From Deltaproteobacteria bacterium (lineage in GTDB: Bacteria > Desulfobacterota > SM23-61): a stretch of 5,113 nucleotides of DNA. Both the position numbers and the translations under genes were made by a program. This document shows positions 4,940-5,113 of this stretch, in pieces. The stretch is taken from contig JAPLIW010000578.1 of assembly GCA_026388915.1 (NCBI GenBank), forward strand, positions 1 to 5,113, read 5' to 3'. The notes under the pieces were generated by a model. It ran no database searches. It saw only the letters and a list, made by a program, of their open reading frames with translations, and was not told the DNA's origin. Each line of letters opens with the position of its first letter. Within the stretch, counting starts at the first letter, position 1.

Positions 4940-5113
4940 ATGAAATTTTTTATTGCTTTTGTCTTTCTATCGATTTTCTTTGGAACGGCACAGGGGTCGG
5001 GTGCAGAAGGGGAGGGACAAGTGGCTCCAAAGATCACCCTGCCCGTCGAAGTGGCGGGGTGGAAATGGAATGGGAAGGAGAGCACCTACAACTCCAGGAC
5101 CGTCTTCGATTAC
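4940..5113 (+). CDS. Exported protein, N-terminal part (possibly DUF6599-like)
   Basis: 58 codons are present before the window ends, and the frame is open at the edge. The N-terminus is a clear secretory signal: one Lys at residue 2, a hydrophobic run FFIAFVFLSIFFGTA (3-17), then small residues, with likely cleavage around residues 19-22. There is no cysteine, so it is not a lipoprotein. The mature part begins with a Gly/Glu-rich linker, followed by LPVEVAGWKWNGKESTY and TVFDY. From memory, a GW-x-G-x-x-x-TY segment followed by [LF]-[FY]-[DE]-Y opens DUF6599-type secreted proteins, where an INGxAE motif comes next. That motif would lie just past the window, so the family is a guess. The ribosome-binding site is weak (AAAAAAGAA). 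The protein would act in the periplasm or outside the cell. Confidence 0.65.
   Translation, partial: MKFFIAFVFLSIFFGTAQGSGAEGEGQVAPKITLPVEVAGWKWNGKESTYNSRTVFDY

Noticed and set aside
4728..4943. 71-codon plus-strand reading frame
   Set aside because: It runs through the duplicated word, the palindrome and decamer array c, its translation is repeat-derived, and there is no ribosome-binding site.

Overview
The window looks like a chromosomal piece of a GC-rich anaerobic or metabolically versatile bacterium. My best guess is Desulfobacterota (the former Deltaproteobacteria, Syntrophales-like) or a neighbouring lineage. This rests on an acyl-CoA dehydrogenase next to a ThDP enzyme, strong GGAGG ribosome-binding sites, and gaps filled with degenerate 7-bp and 10-bp repeats of a kind I associate with that group. 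It is an impression and not a phylogenetic result.

Layout. (1) 1-158, minus strand: the first 52 codons of a metallo-beta-lactamase-fold protein resembling N-acyl-homoserine-lactonase-like hydrolases, with its own promoter and RBS. (2) 422-844, plus: a complete ribosome-rescue peptidyl-tRNA hydrolase, ArfB, with an intact GGQ motif. (3) About 973-1297, plus: the remains of a protein gene, readable only by joining three frames across a nonsense codon. (4) 1370-1519: three heptamer repeat arrays, followed by a good extended -10 promoter. (5) 1605-2750, plus: an acyl-CoA dehydrogenase with its catalytic glutamate. (6) 2758-2853: two more heptamer arrays, the first of which carries a 31-bp perfect inverted copy of the sequence upstream of the dehydrogenase. 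(7) 2869-4614, plus: a three-domain ThDP-dependent enzyme of the acetolactate synthase superfamily. (8) 4615-4939: an intergenic mosaic of 10-bp repeats, a 13-bp duplication and a strong palindrome. (9) 4940 to the end, plus: the N-terminus of an exported protein.

The dehydrogenase and the ThDP enzyme are co-directional and 118 bp apart, so they may form one transcription unit. One would oxidise an acyl-CoA at the alpha-beta bond, and the other would cleave or form a C-C bond next to a carbonyl. The substrate of neither can be read from the sequence. The two flanking hydrolases (lactonase-like and ArfB) and the exported protein have no evident mechanistic link to them.

I see no CRISPR array, tRNA, rRNA, transposase or phage gene. 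The least ordinary features are the eroded gene and the heptamer arrays in both orientations around the dehydrogenase.
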